Below, piece after piece: positions 34,470 through 42,640 of a stretch of 64,000 bases of DNA (its first letter is position 1; each line of letters begins with the position of its first letter). The position numbers and the translations under genes are program-made. This stretch comes from JADLGL01 sp963732865 (GTDB lineage: Bacteria; Pseudomonadota; Alphaproteobacteria; Rhizobiales; Kaistiaceae), in contig CAVTBC010000004.1 in assembly GCA_963732865.1 (NCBI GenBank), positions 558,001 through 622,000 on the forward strand. The letters run 5' to 3'. The notes beneath the pieces are model-generated. The model was not told where the DNA came from, searched no databases, and saw only the letters and a list, made by a program, of their open reading frames with translations.

Positions 34470-35024
34470 GACGCCGTTGTCGGTCTCAGGCTTCCAGCCT
34501 CGACGGCTGAGGACATAGCCGCCGATCAGAACTGTCGCCCCAAGCAAGGCGAACCAGGTCGTTCGATCGTCGATCGTCGGCTTGAGGACCATATCGGCGA
34601 TGACGACGAACATGACGAGGTGATCGAGCTTGACCAGACGGAGGATCTCGCCAGCGCGCTTCTTCACCTCATCGGTTGGACCATCTGCGGCATAGAGCCT
34701 GGTGAGTTGTTCGGTGTGCGACCGCAGAAAGCCGACGCCGCTGATGAGGACGATGGCGAAGCCGAGCAGCCCGAGGATGATCCAGAGCTGGGAAAAATCC
34801 CACGACATGATGACCATGGCGATTCCACAGACCAGCGCCGTCAGCGAGGCCGGCATTGCGAGGAACTGGGTGACGAACTTGATGCTTGGCATCAGTTGCA
34901 TGAATTCCTTGATGTCGCGTCGATGCATCGCGCGCATCGACAAAGTGAGGCAGGCGAAGTCTCCGCCTACCCAAATGACGGCGCCGGCAACGTGCAGAGC
35001 CTTCACGATCAGATATGCGCTCAT
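34452..35024 (-). CDS. DUF2269 integral membrane protein
   Basis: A 190-aa protein with four to five membrane helices (LHVAGAVIWVGGDFACLTLS, TALVCGIAMVIMSWD, LWIILGLLGFAIVLISGVGF, VMFVVIADMVL, FALLGATVLIGGYVLS). ALHVAGAVIWVGG with a helix His is typical of DUF2269 proteins of unknown function. It is convergent with ackA (18-base overlap) and lies downstream of the ICMT-like gene on the same strand. Confidence 0.75.
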   Translation of the reverse strand: MSAYLIVKALHVAGAVIWVGGDFACLTLSMRAMHRRDIKEFMQLMPSIKFVTQFLAMPASLTALVCGIAMVIMSWDFSQLWIILGLLGFAIVLISGVGFLRSHTEQLTRLYAADGPTDEVKKRAGEILRLVKLDHLVMFVVIADMVLKPTIDDRTTWFALLGATVLIGGYVLSRRGWKPETDNGVSQARL

Positions 35025-35051
35025 CCCATGCTCCTGGGTCTGGTGCAGCGC

Positions 35052-35540
35052 TCAGAACCAACGGCGGACTTTGGCGCGATAGGTGCGGTAGCTTTCGCCG
35101 AACGCGTCCGCCATCTGCGATTCTTCGAACGGGATGACCACGCGATCGAGGATCGCCACGGGCATGATCAGGGTGAGAAGGGGCCAGGCCGAGCCGAGGA
35201 GCAACGTCCCGCCCGCATAGGTAATGATCAGCGACACATACATGGGATTGCGGCTCAGCCGGTAGGGACCCTTGGCGACGAAGATCGATGGATCGGCGAA
35301 TGGGTTGAGCGTCGTGTGTCGAATCAGGAATGTCAGCGCCAGGGAAACGCCAAGGAGAATTCCACATGCGAGGATCACCAGCCCGGCGATTTGGATGCCA
35401 TCGGGCAGGCTCGCCTGCGGCAGCGGCACGAAATGATGGAGCAAGGCGCCGATACCAAAGGAGACCCCGAACAGAAGCGGCGGCGGCAGCATGAAGAGCG
35501 GCATCGGTCGGCGCTGTCTCATTGATGCTTGGTGTTCCAT
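35052..35540 (-). CDS. Isoprenylcysteine methyltransferase-like membrane protein
   Basis: A 162-aa methyltransferase-family membrane protein (PEMT/ICMT type). Four membrane segments are visible, then GPYRLSRNPMYVSLII near residue 93, the S-adenosylmethionine-binding RNPMY motif, and a C-terminal EESQMADAFGESYRTYRAKVRRW. The ATG at 35540 has GAGGAA upstream. It faces away from the TetR gene across an operator-like palindrome at 35638-35656, so it is a likely TetR target. Confidence 0.78.
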   Translation of the reverse strand: MEHQASMRQRRPMPLFMLPPPLLFGVSFGIGALLHHFVPLPQASLPDGIQIAGLVILACGILLGVSLALTFLIRHTTLNPFADPSIFVAKGPYRLSRNPMYVSLIITYAGGTLLLGSAWPLLTLIMPVAILDRVVIPFEESQMADAFGESYRTYRAKVRRWF

Positions 35541-35637
35541 GGATCGTTCCTCGTTGTTTCGAGCACGGCTTCGCTGTGCGTTCCCGGCGTGGGGGGTTTC
35601 CCGGGCCGTCCGCTTCCGATACGCTGGCGCATAATTC

Positions 35638-35656
35638 AATACAGTGATGGTGTATT
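35638..35656. promoter_or_regulatory. Palindromic operator, probably for the adjacent TetR
   Basis: AATACA and TGTATT flank GTGATGG, an exact 6-bp inverted repeat (longer if imperfect arms are counted) just upstream of the TetR start and in the gap to the divergent ICMT-like gene. Confidence 0.55.
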
Positions 35657-35659
35657 AAT

Positions 35660-36313
35660 TTGACGTCGGATGTCAAGCCCAAGCGTCGGTACGTTTCCAA
35701 GCGCCGGGAAATGCAGGCCGAGGAGACGCGATCGGCGATCCTGAGCGCCGCCCGCAAGCTCTTCGTCGAAAATGGCTGGTCGGCGACCACGATCGCGGCA
35801 ATCGCGGAAAAGGCAGGTCTTGCCTCTGAAACGATCTATGCCCGCTTCGGTAACAAGCGGGCGATCCTGCACGGGCTTGTCGTCGCAGCGATGCGCGGGG
35901 CGGAACCGGACACGCCTTTCATGGAGCAGGAGCGGCGAAAACGAGTCCACGATCAGAAGGACCCGGTCGCAATGGTCGAAGCGTTCGCCGAGGATATGAC
36001 CGAGACGTTGGGGCGCGGAGCGCCGATCCTGAATCTCGTCCGGTCGGCTGCCGAGACAGACGCCGAGATGCGTGACCTCTACGCCGACCTGCACGCCTCG
36101 CGACTAAGAAATCTCGGGATATTCGCCGAGCAATTGGGGCGTGTTGGCGGCCTGCGCTCCGGTCTGGCACCGGACCTCGCAGGGCGACATATCTGGGCGT
36201 TGGCGAGCCCGGAACTCTACCTGATGGCGACCGGCGTCGGCGGGCTCGACGTCGATTCCTATCGAGCCTGGCTGGCGTCCGCACTCAAGGCGATGCTGCT
36301 GCCGAAGCGCTGA
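35660..36313 (+). CDS. TetR-family regulator
   Basis: A 217-aa regulator. The helix-turn-helix is at residues 22-68 (ETRSAILSAARKLFVENGWS, TTIAAIAEKAGLASETIYAR), with a divergent ligand-binding C-terminal domain. It starts with TTG at 35660, four bases after the palindrome; there is no good ribosome binding site, so the message may be nearly leaderless. It probably represses itself and the divergent membrane genes at 34452-35540. The ligand is unknown. Confidence 0.8.
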   Translation: MTSDVKPKRRYVSKRREMQAEETRSAILSAARKLFVENGWSATTIAAIAEKAGLASETIYARFGNKRAILHGLVVAAMRGAEPDTPFMEQERRKRVHDQKDPVAMVEAFAEDMTETLGRGAPILNLVRSAAETDAEMRDLYADLHASRLRNLGIFAEQLGRVGGLRSGLAPDLAGRHIWALASPELYLMATGVGGLDVDSYRAWLASALKAMLLPKR

Positions 36314-36502
36314 CAGATGACCGTCTTCCGCCGGCCTGGGGCGGCCTTCAGTCCGATCCCTTCAACTTGCCGATGGTCTCGCTCAGGCGGCATTTCGCTC
36401 CGCGCGTGTGAACAGGCTGGCCGGGCAAGGCTTGGCAAGCTTGCGGCAATATGCCACTTAATCCCCTTGCCGCTCGGGGCTGGGACCAAGGGTACGAGCC
36501 AA

Positions 36503-36516
36503 CCAAAACGTTTTGG
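36503..36516. promoter_or_regulatory. LacI-family operator (AglR-type)
   Basis: CCAAAACGTTTTGG is a perfect 14-bp palindrome with the CG centre typical of LacI-family sites. It lies about 56 bases before the aglE start; the cognate regulator is probably the LacI gene at 40280-41374. Confidence 0.72.
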
Positions 36517-36572
36517 CTACCAGAACCGACGGAGGGCGCGCGATGCGCCCAAACGTGTGATGGGAGGAATTA

Positions 36573-37955
36573 ATGAGAAAAGTTCTGATGGCGGGAGCCT
36601 CCGCCATAATGGTCATTTTGGCCGGGTCGTCGATCGGCTCAGCCCAAGACCAGGATTTGGCTTTCCCGATTGGGGAAGGTGCATTCAGCTGGGATTCGCT
36701 GCAACAATTTGCCGACACGCATCAGGGCCTGCAGGGCCAGACACTGACGATTTGGAGCCCGTGGAACCAAGAGGGCGACAAGCAGCAGTGGGAAAGCGTG
36801 TGGCGTTATTTTGAATATGCCACCGGCATTCATGTCCAGGCCGGCTCGTCGGCGAACTACGAAGAACAGGCCAGGATCGATATTGCGGCGGGCAGCCCGT
36901 CCAACATCCTCATCCTGCCGCAGCCGGGCCTTCTCGCCGACTTCGCAGCGCAAGGCGCGCTGACGCCGCTCGGCCAGGACCGGACCGACTTTATCGTCAA
37001 CAACTATGCCGCCGGTCAGTCCTGGGCCGCGCTCGGCCAATTCCCCGGCCCGGACGGCGTCGTCCGCCAGTACGGTCTGGCCTACAAGCAGGAAGTCAAA
37101 TCTCTCGTCTGGTACTCGCCGGATAACTTCGCCGAGATGGGCTACACCGTCCCGACGACGATGGAAGAGCTGTTCGCTCTGCAAGACCAGATCATCGCCG
37201 ATGGCGGTACGCCTTGGTGCATCGGGCTTGAGTCCGGCGGCGCCACCGGCTGGCCGGCGACCGACTGGATCGAAGATCTGATGCTGCGGACCTACACGCC
37301 GGATGTCTATGACGGCTGGGTCAACAACACGATCAAGTTCAACGATCCGCGGATCGTGGCGGTGATCGATCTCTTCGGTTCGATCGTGAAGAACAATGCC
37401 ATGGTTGCGGGCGGCACGGCTTCCGTGACGTCGACTGCCTTCGGCGACAGCCCGCTGGGCCTCTTCACCGTTCCGCCGCAGTGCTATCTGCACCACCAGG
37501 CGTCGTTCATTCCGGCCTTCTTCCCGGAAGGGACGGTTGCGGGGCAGGACTATGACTTCTTCTACCTGCCGCCCTACGCCTCGAAGGACCTCGGCAACCC
37601 CGTGCTCGGTTCGGGCAACCTCGTGACCATCGCGAAGGATAGCCCCGCCGCGCAGGCGTTCATCGACTTCCTTGAGACGCCGATTGCCCATGAGATCTGG
37701 ATGGCAGCGCCGAATTCGTCGTTCCTGTCCGCTCTCCAGACGGCCAATACGGACGTCTATTCCAGCCAGGCGCTGAAGGATCAGGGTGCGATCCTGCTCG
37801 CCGCAACGACGTTCCGGTTTGACGGTTCGGACATGATGCCCGGTCCGATCGGCGCCGGCGCGTTCTGGACAGGCATGGTCGACTTCGTCAACGGCCTCAC
37901 CGCTCAGCAGGCCGCCGACCAGATCCAGGCTGCCTGGGACAATCTCAACAACTAG
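36573..37955 (+). CDS. aglE: Alpha-glucoside-type ABC transporter, substrate-binding protein
   Basis: A 460-aa extracellular solute-binding protein (family 1). The signal peptide ends near SIGSA (residue 23). The mature N-terminus (LAFPIGEGAFSWDSLQQFAD; LTIWSPWNQEGDKQQWESVW) matches AglE of rhizobia, which binds sucrose, maltose and trehalose. GGAGG sits before the ATG. It is the first gene of aglE-F-G, under the palindrome at 36503-36516. A hairpin after it would keep the binding protein at higher level than the permeases. Confidence 0.88.
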   Translation: MRKVLMAGASAIMVILAGSSIGSAQDQDLAFPIGEGAFSWDSLQQFADTHQGLQGQTLTIWSPWNQEGDKQQWESVWRYFEYATGIHVQAGSSANYEEQARIDIAAGSPSNILILPQPGLLADFAAQGALTPLGQDRTDFIVNNYAAGQSWAALGQFPGPDGVVRQYGLAYKQEVKSLVWYSPDNFAEMGYTVPTTMEELFALQDQIIADGGTPWCIGLESGGATGWPATDWIEDLMLRTYTPDVYDGWVNNTIKFNDPRIVAVIDLFGSIVKNNAMVAGGTASVTSTAFGDSPLGLFTVPPQCYLHHQASFIPAFFPEGTVAGQDYDFFYLPPYASKDLGNPVLGSGNLVTIAKDSPAAQAFIDFLETPIAHEIWMAAPNSSFLSALQTANTDVYSSQALKDQGAILLAATTFRFDGSDMMPGPIGAGAFWTGMVDFVNGLTAQQAADQIQAAWDNLNN

Positions 37956-37965
37956 CTTGCAACAC

Positions 37966-37993
37966 GAGGGCTCGGCGTTCGCGCCGGGCCCTC
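37966..37993 (+). terminator. Intercistronic hairpin after aglE
   Basis: GAGGGCTCGGCG and GCGCCGGGCCCTC pair across a short loop between aglE and aglF, with one G-T pair. There is no T tract, so it may act as a partial terminator or an RNA-stabilising stem, a common arrangement after ABC binding-protein genes. Confidence 0.5.
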
Positions 37994-38060
37994 ACCATTC
38001 GAAGGAGCTGAAGGGACGACGGCCCGACCGCTTGCGGTGTCGGGCCGTGGGGGAGGACGA

Positions 38061-39074
38061 GTGCTCCAACAGATTATCTATGCCGCGCTTGCGGTCATAA
38101 TCGCCGTGTCGATTTTCGTGGCCTATTTCTGGGGCTCGAACTGGCTGCTGGATCGCATGCTGGCGACCAACAGTTCCATGCCGACCGACGTCATCAACCA
38201 GCGCGACAACCGGCGGTCACGCATTCGGCCCTGGCTGTTTGTCATCCCGGCCCTTCTGTTTCTGACCGTCTACCTCGTCTACCCGGTGATCGAGACGCTG
38301 CGTCTCAGCATGTTCGATCGCCTCGACCAGCATTTCATTTGGTTCAAGAACTACACATGGCTGTTCGGCGATTCGGGCTTCTGGCAATCGGCGCTGAACA
38401 ATCTCGGATGGCTCATCATCGTACCGGCCCTGGCGACCTCGTTCGGCCTGGTCATCGCCGTCCTCGCCGACCGGCTCTGGTGGGGCCACATTGCCAAGAC
38501 GCTGATCTTCATGCCGATGGCGATCTCATTCGTCGGCGCGGCGGTGATCTGGCGCTTCGTCTACGATTACAACGGGCCGGGCATGGAACAGATCGGCCTG
38601 CTCTCCGCGATCACGGAGGGGCTGGGTCTTTCGCCGCAGCCCTGGCTGACGATCCGCTATCTCAATTCGTTCCTCCTCATGATCATCCTGGTCTGGATTC
38701 AAACCGGCTTCGCCATGGTGATCTTGTCGGCGGCGCTGCGCGGCATTCCGGAAGAGACGATCGAGGCGGCGCGTATCGACGGCGCCAGTGAGCGGCAGAT
38801 CTTCTTCGGCATCATGATCCCGCAGATCGCGGGAACGATCCTGGTCGTGTGGACCACGATCACGATCATTGTGCTCAAGGTGTTCGACATCGTCTACGCG
38901 ATGACGAACGGTGAGAACGGGACGCAGGTGCTCGCCAATCTGATGTACCGATGGACGTTCATCAACGGCGATTCCGGTCGTGGTTCGGCGATTGCCATGA
39001 TCATCATGATCGCGGTGTTGCCGATCATGATCTGGAACATCAGACGCGCCCGCGCATCGGAAGGGACGCAATGA
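38061..39074 (+). CDS. aglF: Alpha-glucoside-type ABC transporter permease (AglF)
   Basis: A 337-aa inner-membrane permease of the sugar MalF-like class, with an extra N-terminal helix before residue 60 as in AglF. The cytoplasmic EAA loop is EETIEAARIDGASERQIFFG near residue 238, which docks to the ATPase AglK. GTG 38061 has GGAGGA upstream. Its stop overlaps aglG (ATGATG). It acts with AglG and AglK. Confidence 0.87.
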   Translation: MLQQIIYAALAVIIAVSIFVAYFWGSNWLLDRMLATNSSMPTDVINQRDNRRSRIRPWLFVIPALLFLTVYLVYPVIETLRLSMFDRLDQHFIWFKNYTWLFGDSGFWQSALNNLGWLIIVPALATSFGLVIAVLADRLWWGHIAKTLIFMPMAISFVGAAVIWRFVYDYNGPGMEQIGLLSAITEGLGLSPQPWLTIRYLNSFLLMIILVWIQTGFAMVILSAALRGIPEETIEAARIDGASERQIFFGIMIPQIAGTILVVWTTITIIVLKVFDIVYAMTNGENGTQVLANLMYRWTFINGDSGRGSAIAMIIMIAVLPIMIWNIRRARASEGTQ

Positions 39075-40261
39075 TGACCACGATAACGTCAGACACGCCG
39101 ATTCGAAGCGCGCGCCCGAGCCGCATGCCCCGCATAAAGATTGGCCGCATGTTCGCGCATCTGGCCCTGCTGCTGCTGGTCCTCTTGTGGACGCTGCCGA
39201 CGGCCGGCCTTTTGGTTTCTTCCTTTCGCGACCCGGATCAGCTGGCCGTCTCGGGTTGGTGGACAGCGCTCGCGCCCGCAACCGTGCAAGAGACCGCGCG
39301 TATCGGGACGGCCGATCAGCAGGTCGAAGAGAATGGCGCCTACGTCCTGCGCGGCAATCTCCTTGGCGCCGACAGCGCCCGGACGATTAGGACCTTCGGC
39401 GTCACCATTGCCTCGTTCCGCGATACGCCGGCCGGTGGCACGGTTGAGATGCGGCAGGGCGGCGAGATCACCGTTCAGGAAAATGGCGACTATGAATGGA
39501 TTTCGCCCGCGCCGTTTACGTTCACAGTCGGGCCGCGCATTGCCTTCGCGGCGGAACTGGCACCGCGGGCGACGCTCGACAACTACAAGACGGTTCTGTC
39601 GGCCAACGGCGTCGGACAGTCCTTCCTCAACTCGCTGACGGTCGCCATCCCGGCGACGATCATCCCGATCGTGGTCGCGGCATTTGCCGCCTATGCGCTT
39701 GCCTGGATGCGGTTCCGGGGGCGGACTTTGCTCATCATCGGCGTGGTCGCCCTGCTGGTCGTGCCGCTACAGATGTCGCTGATTCCGGTGCTCAGTCTCT
39801 ACAACTCGATCGCTGGTATGTTCGGCATAGAAGGGAAGGGCTATTTCGGCGTCTGGCTCGCGCACACCGCGTTTGGACTCCCGCTCGCAATCTATCTGTT
39901 GCGCAATTACATGGCCGGCCTGCCGCGTGAAATCATGGAATCGGCGCGCATGGACGGCGCCTCGCACTTCCAAATATTCACGTCGATGGTCTTGCCGCTC
40001 AGCTTCCCGGCCTTGGCATCGATCGCAATCTTCCAGTTCCTCTGGATCTGGAACGACCTCCTCGTCGCCCTCGTCTTCCTCGGTGCGCAGGACGACCATC
40101 TCGTCCTCACCGGGCGCTTGGTCAGCATGCTGGGCGCCTATGGCAATGACTGGAATTTGCTCACCGCCGGCGCGTTCATCTCGATCGTCGTGCCGCTGAT
40201 CGTCTTCTTCTCGCTGCAGCGCTACTTCGTCCGAGGCTTGTTGGCGGGCTCGGTGAAGTGA
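39071..40261 (+). CDS. aglG: Alpha-glucoside-type ABC transporter permease (AglG)
   Basis: A 396-aa permease, MalG-like, with the AglG-specific periplasmic insertion of about 115 residues (approximately 60-175, with ENGAYVLRGNLLGADSART) between helix 1 and the rest. The EAA loop reads REIMESARMDGASHFQIF near residue 293. It overlaps aglF by four bases. It is convergent with aglR. Confidence 0.87.
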   Translation: MMTTITSDTPIRSARPSRMPRIKIGRMFAHLALLLLVLLWTLPTAGLLVSSFRDPDQLAVSGWWTALAPATVQETARIGTADQQVEENGAYVLRGNLLGADSARTIRTFGVTIASFRDTPAGGTVEMRQGGEITVQENGDYEWISPAPFTFTVGPRIAFAAELAPRATLDNYKTVLSANGVGQSFLNSLTVAIPATIIPIVVAAFAAYALAWMRFRGRTLLIIGVVALLVVPLQMSLIPVLSLYNSIAGMFGIEGKGYFGVWLAHTAFGLPLAIYLLRNYMAGLPREIMESARMDGASHFQIFTSMVLPLSFPALASIAIFQFLWIWNDLLVALVFLGAQDDHLVLTGRLVSMLGAYGNDWNLLTAGAFISIVVPLIVFFSLQRYFVRGLLAGSVK

Positions 40262-40279
40262 CGTGCGCGGACGGCTCGC

Positions 40280-41374
40280 TCAGTTGGGAAACGATCGCCG
40301 ATGTGCCGGCAGCGGCCGATCCAGATCAGTCGCGTCGAGGTTTGCATGGACGTCAAAGCGAATGGGGATCAATCGGCCGCTCGGCGGCGCGCTGCCATCG
40401 CATTGCCGCCGAAGTTCGTCGATCAGCCCGACGCCCGCGTCGCGCAATGACGTGCGAATGAAGGTGAGGCGGCCGGCGAGCTGGCTGAGGTCGAGATAGT
40501 GCAATTCGTCATCCATGGTGGCCAGCGCCACCTCAGCCTCCGACCGGGACGATTGCTGCAGCGCGGCGAAACCCTCAATCGCCATGAGGATCGAGGAGTA
40601 GACGACCGCCGTCACGGCGGGATTGCGGAGCGCGGCAAGTGTGAGCTGGAAGCCGGTGGCGCTCAGCGGATGCGGCGAGTTGTAGACGACGAGATGATCG
40701 GGCGAGAGACCAGAGTCGGTAATTGCGTCGGCAATGCCGCGGCGGCGGTGCCGTGCGTAGAAGAAGCGCTCGTCGCCATTGATGAAAGCAATGTGGCGAT
40801 GGCCATTGGCGAGCAGCAGGCGCGCCAGCCGGTAGAAGCTCTCATAATGGCTGACATCCACCCAGCCATAGCTGCCATAGCGGCCTTCGCGGCCATGCAC
40901 GACGAACGGCCGGCCGACATCGAGCAAATAGGTGATGCGCGGATCGTTCTCCCGAGGGAGATCGACGATGAAACCATCGACGCTGCGATCCTTCACGTAG
41001 CGGTCGTAGGCCTCGAGCTCTTCCTCGGGCGTATGGCTGGCGAGGACGATGTCGTAGCTGCCGGCACGCGCGCCACGCAACGCGCCGCCGAGCACTTCGA
41101 GAAAATGTGGATCGAGGAATTTGAGGTCGTCGTCGGGCTGCACCCAGGCGATGTTGTGGGTGCGCTGGGTGACGAGGCGCTGGGCATTGCGGTTGGGCCG
41201 ATAGCCAAGACGCCGCGCGGCGTCGAAGACCCGCTCGCGCGTCGCCTCGCCGACGTCGGAATAGCCGCCGAGCGCGCGCGAGATCGTCGTGATCGAAAGG
41301 TCGAGCTCCGCCGCCAGGTCCTTGATCGTGACATGGCGCGTTGGAGTTCCGCCGCTAGCCCGCTTCCGGTCCAT
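40280..41374 (-). CDS. aglR: LacI-family repressor of the agl operon
   Basis: A 364-aa regulator. HTH VTIKDLAAELDLSITTISRA at residues 15-34 plus hinge YRPNRNAQRL near 57, then a periplasmic-binding-like sugar-sensing domain. The gene sits inside the operon on the opposite strand, between aglG and aglK, as in rhizobial agl clusters. Its probable operator is the palindrome at 36503-36516. The inducer would be an alpha-glucoside or another sugar taken up by this transporter. Confidence 0.85.
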   Translation of the reverse strand: MDRKRASGGTPTRHVTIKDLAAELDLSITTISRALGGYSDVGEATRERVFDAARRLGYRPNRNAQRLVTQRTHNIAWVQPDDDLKFLDPHFLEVLGGALRGARAGSYDIVLASHTPEEELEAYDRYVKDRSVDGFIVDLPRENDPRITYLLDVGRPFVVHGREGRYGSYGWVDVSHYESFYRLARLLLANGHRHIAFINGDERFFYARHRRRGIADAITDSGLSPDHLVVYNSPHPLSATGFQLTLAALRNPAVTAVVYSSILMAIEGFAALQQSSRSEAEVALATMDDELHYLDLSQLAGRLTFIRTSLRDAGVGLIDELRRQCDGSAPPSGRLIPIRFDVHANLDATDLDRPLPAHRRSFPN

Positions 41375-41583
41375 GACCTGCTCAAGAATGGCGTGAGATC
41401 AAGCTGCTCTCACGGTTCGCGCCGACGTTGTGTCAAAGTCTGGCGAAGCGGACAAGCCGCGTCTCACCAAGCGACAGCCCGTGGTGGTCGCACAGGGCGC
41501 GCATTCGGACGCGTCGCGCCGCACGGTTGTGTGCGTGCGGAAATAGACAAGAAGAATTGGCGAACATCGAGGGAGAGGGACCT

Positions 41584-42588
41584 GTGGCGAGTTTGAAGAT
41601 CAGCGACCTGAACAAGGAATATTCCGGCGTTAAGATTCTCAAGGACGTCAATCTCGAGATCGCGTCGGGCGAGTTCATCGTCTTCGTCGGGCCGTCCGGT
41701 TGTGGCAAGTCCACCCTGCTGCGCTGCATTTGCGGGCTTGAGACGATCACCTCGGGCACGGTCGAGATTGACGGGCGGATGATGAACAATGTGGCGCCGT
41801 CGAAGCGCGGCATCGCGATGGTCTTCCAGACCTACGCGCTCTACCCGCATATGAATGTCTTCAAGAACATGGCCTATTCGCTCAAGCTCCAGGGCCTGCC
41901 GAAAGAGGCGATCAAGACGAAGGTTCTTGCCGCCGCGGAAAAGCTGCAGCTCACCCCCTATCTCGACCGTCTGCCCAAGGCGCTGTCGGGCGGGCAGCGC
42001 CAGCGCGTGGCGATCGGCCGGGCCATTGTGCGCGATCCGAAGGTCTTTCTGTTCGACGAGCCGCTCTCCAATCTCGACGCGGCGCTGCGCGTCCAGATGC
42101 GCATCGAGATCTCACAGCTCAACGATCAGCTTCCCGATACGACCATGATCTACGTCACCCACGATCAGGTTGAGGCGATGACCCTGGCGGATCGCATCGT
42201 GGTGCTGAAGGACGGAGTCGTGCAGCAAGTCGGCTCGCCGCTCGAACTTTATGAGCGGCCGCAATCGCTGTTTGTCGCCGGGTTTATCGGTTCGCCGAAG
42301 ATGAACTTCCTGACCGGGACGTTCGCCGAGAAATACAACGCGCAAACGATCGGGGTCCGCGCCGAGCATCTCGAAGTTGCGTCTGACGGCGAGTTGACCG
42401 GCAAGGTCATTCACCTCGAGGCGCTCGGGGCCGACAGCTACATCTATGTCGACATCGGCACCGAGGAGCCGCTGATCGTGCGGCAGAACGGCACGACAAA
42501 TTTTCATGCCGGCGACATGATTAGCGTCACGCCGCAGCAGCAGGAAGTGCATCGCTTCGACGCTTCCGGGCGGCCGGTTCTGCACTAG
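41584..42588 (+). CDS. aglK: Sugar ABC transporter ATPase (AglK/UgpC type)
   Basis: A 334-aa ATPase. Walker A GPSGCGKST near residue 36, Q-loop MVFQTYALYPHM, signature LSGGQRQR near 135, Walker B VFLFDEPLSNLDA, His loop VTHDQ, and a C-terminal TOBE-like domain. It belongs to the MalK/MsmK group that energises CUT1 sugar transporters. GTG 41584 follows GAGGGAGAGG. It is divergent from aglR by about 210 bases. The GH1 gene follows 52 bases later. Confidence 0.88.
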   Translation: MASLKISDLNKEYSGVKILKDVNLEIASGEFIVFVGPSGCGKSTLLRCICGLETITSGTVEIDGRMMNNVAPSKRGIAMVFQTYALYPHMNVFKNMAYSLKLQGLPKEAIKTKVLAAAEKLQLTPYLDRLPKALSGGQRQRVAIGRAIVRDPKVFLFDEPLSNLDAALRVQMRIEISQLNDQLPDTTMIYVTHDQVEAMTLADRIVVLKDGVVQQVGSPLELYERPQSLFVAGFIGSPKMNFLTGTFAEKYNAQTIGVRAEHLEVASDGELTGKVIHLEALGADSYIYVDIGTEEPLIVRQNGTTNFHAGDMISVTPQQQEVHRFDASGRPVLH

Positions 42589-42640
42589 ACGCCGACGCAA
42601 ATCCGATCTGGATCGCCGCTTGCCGCGGGGGAGATGTTTT

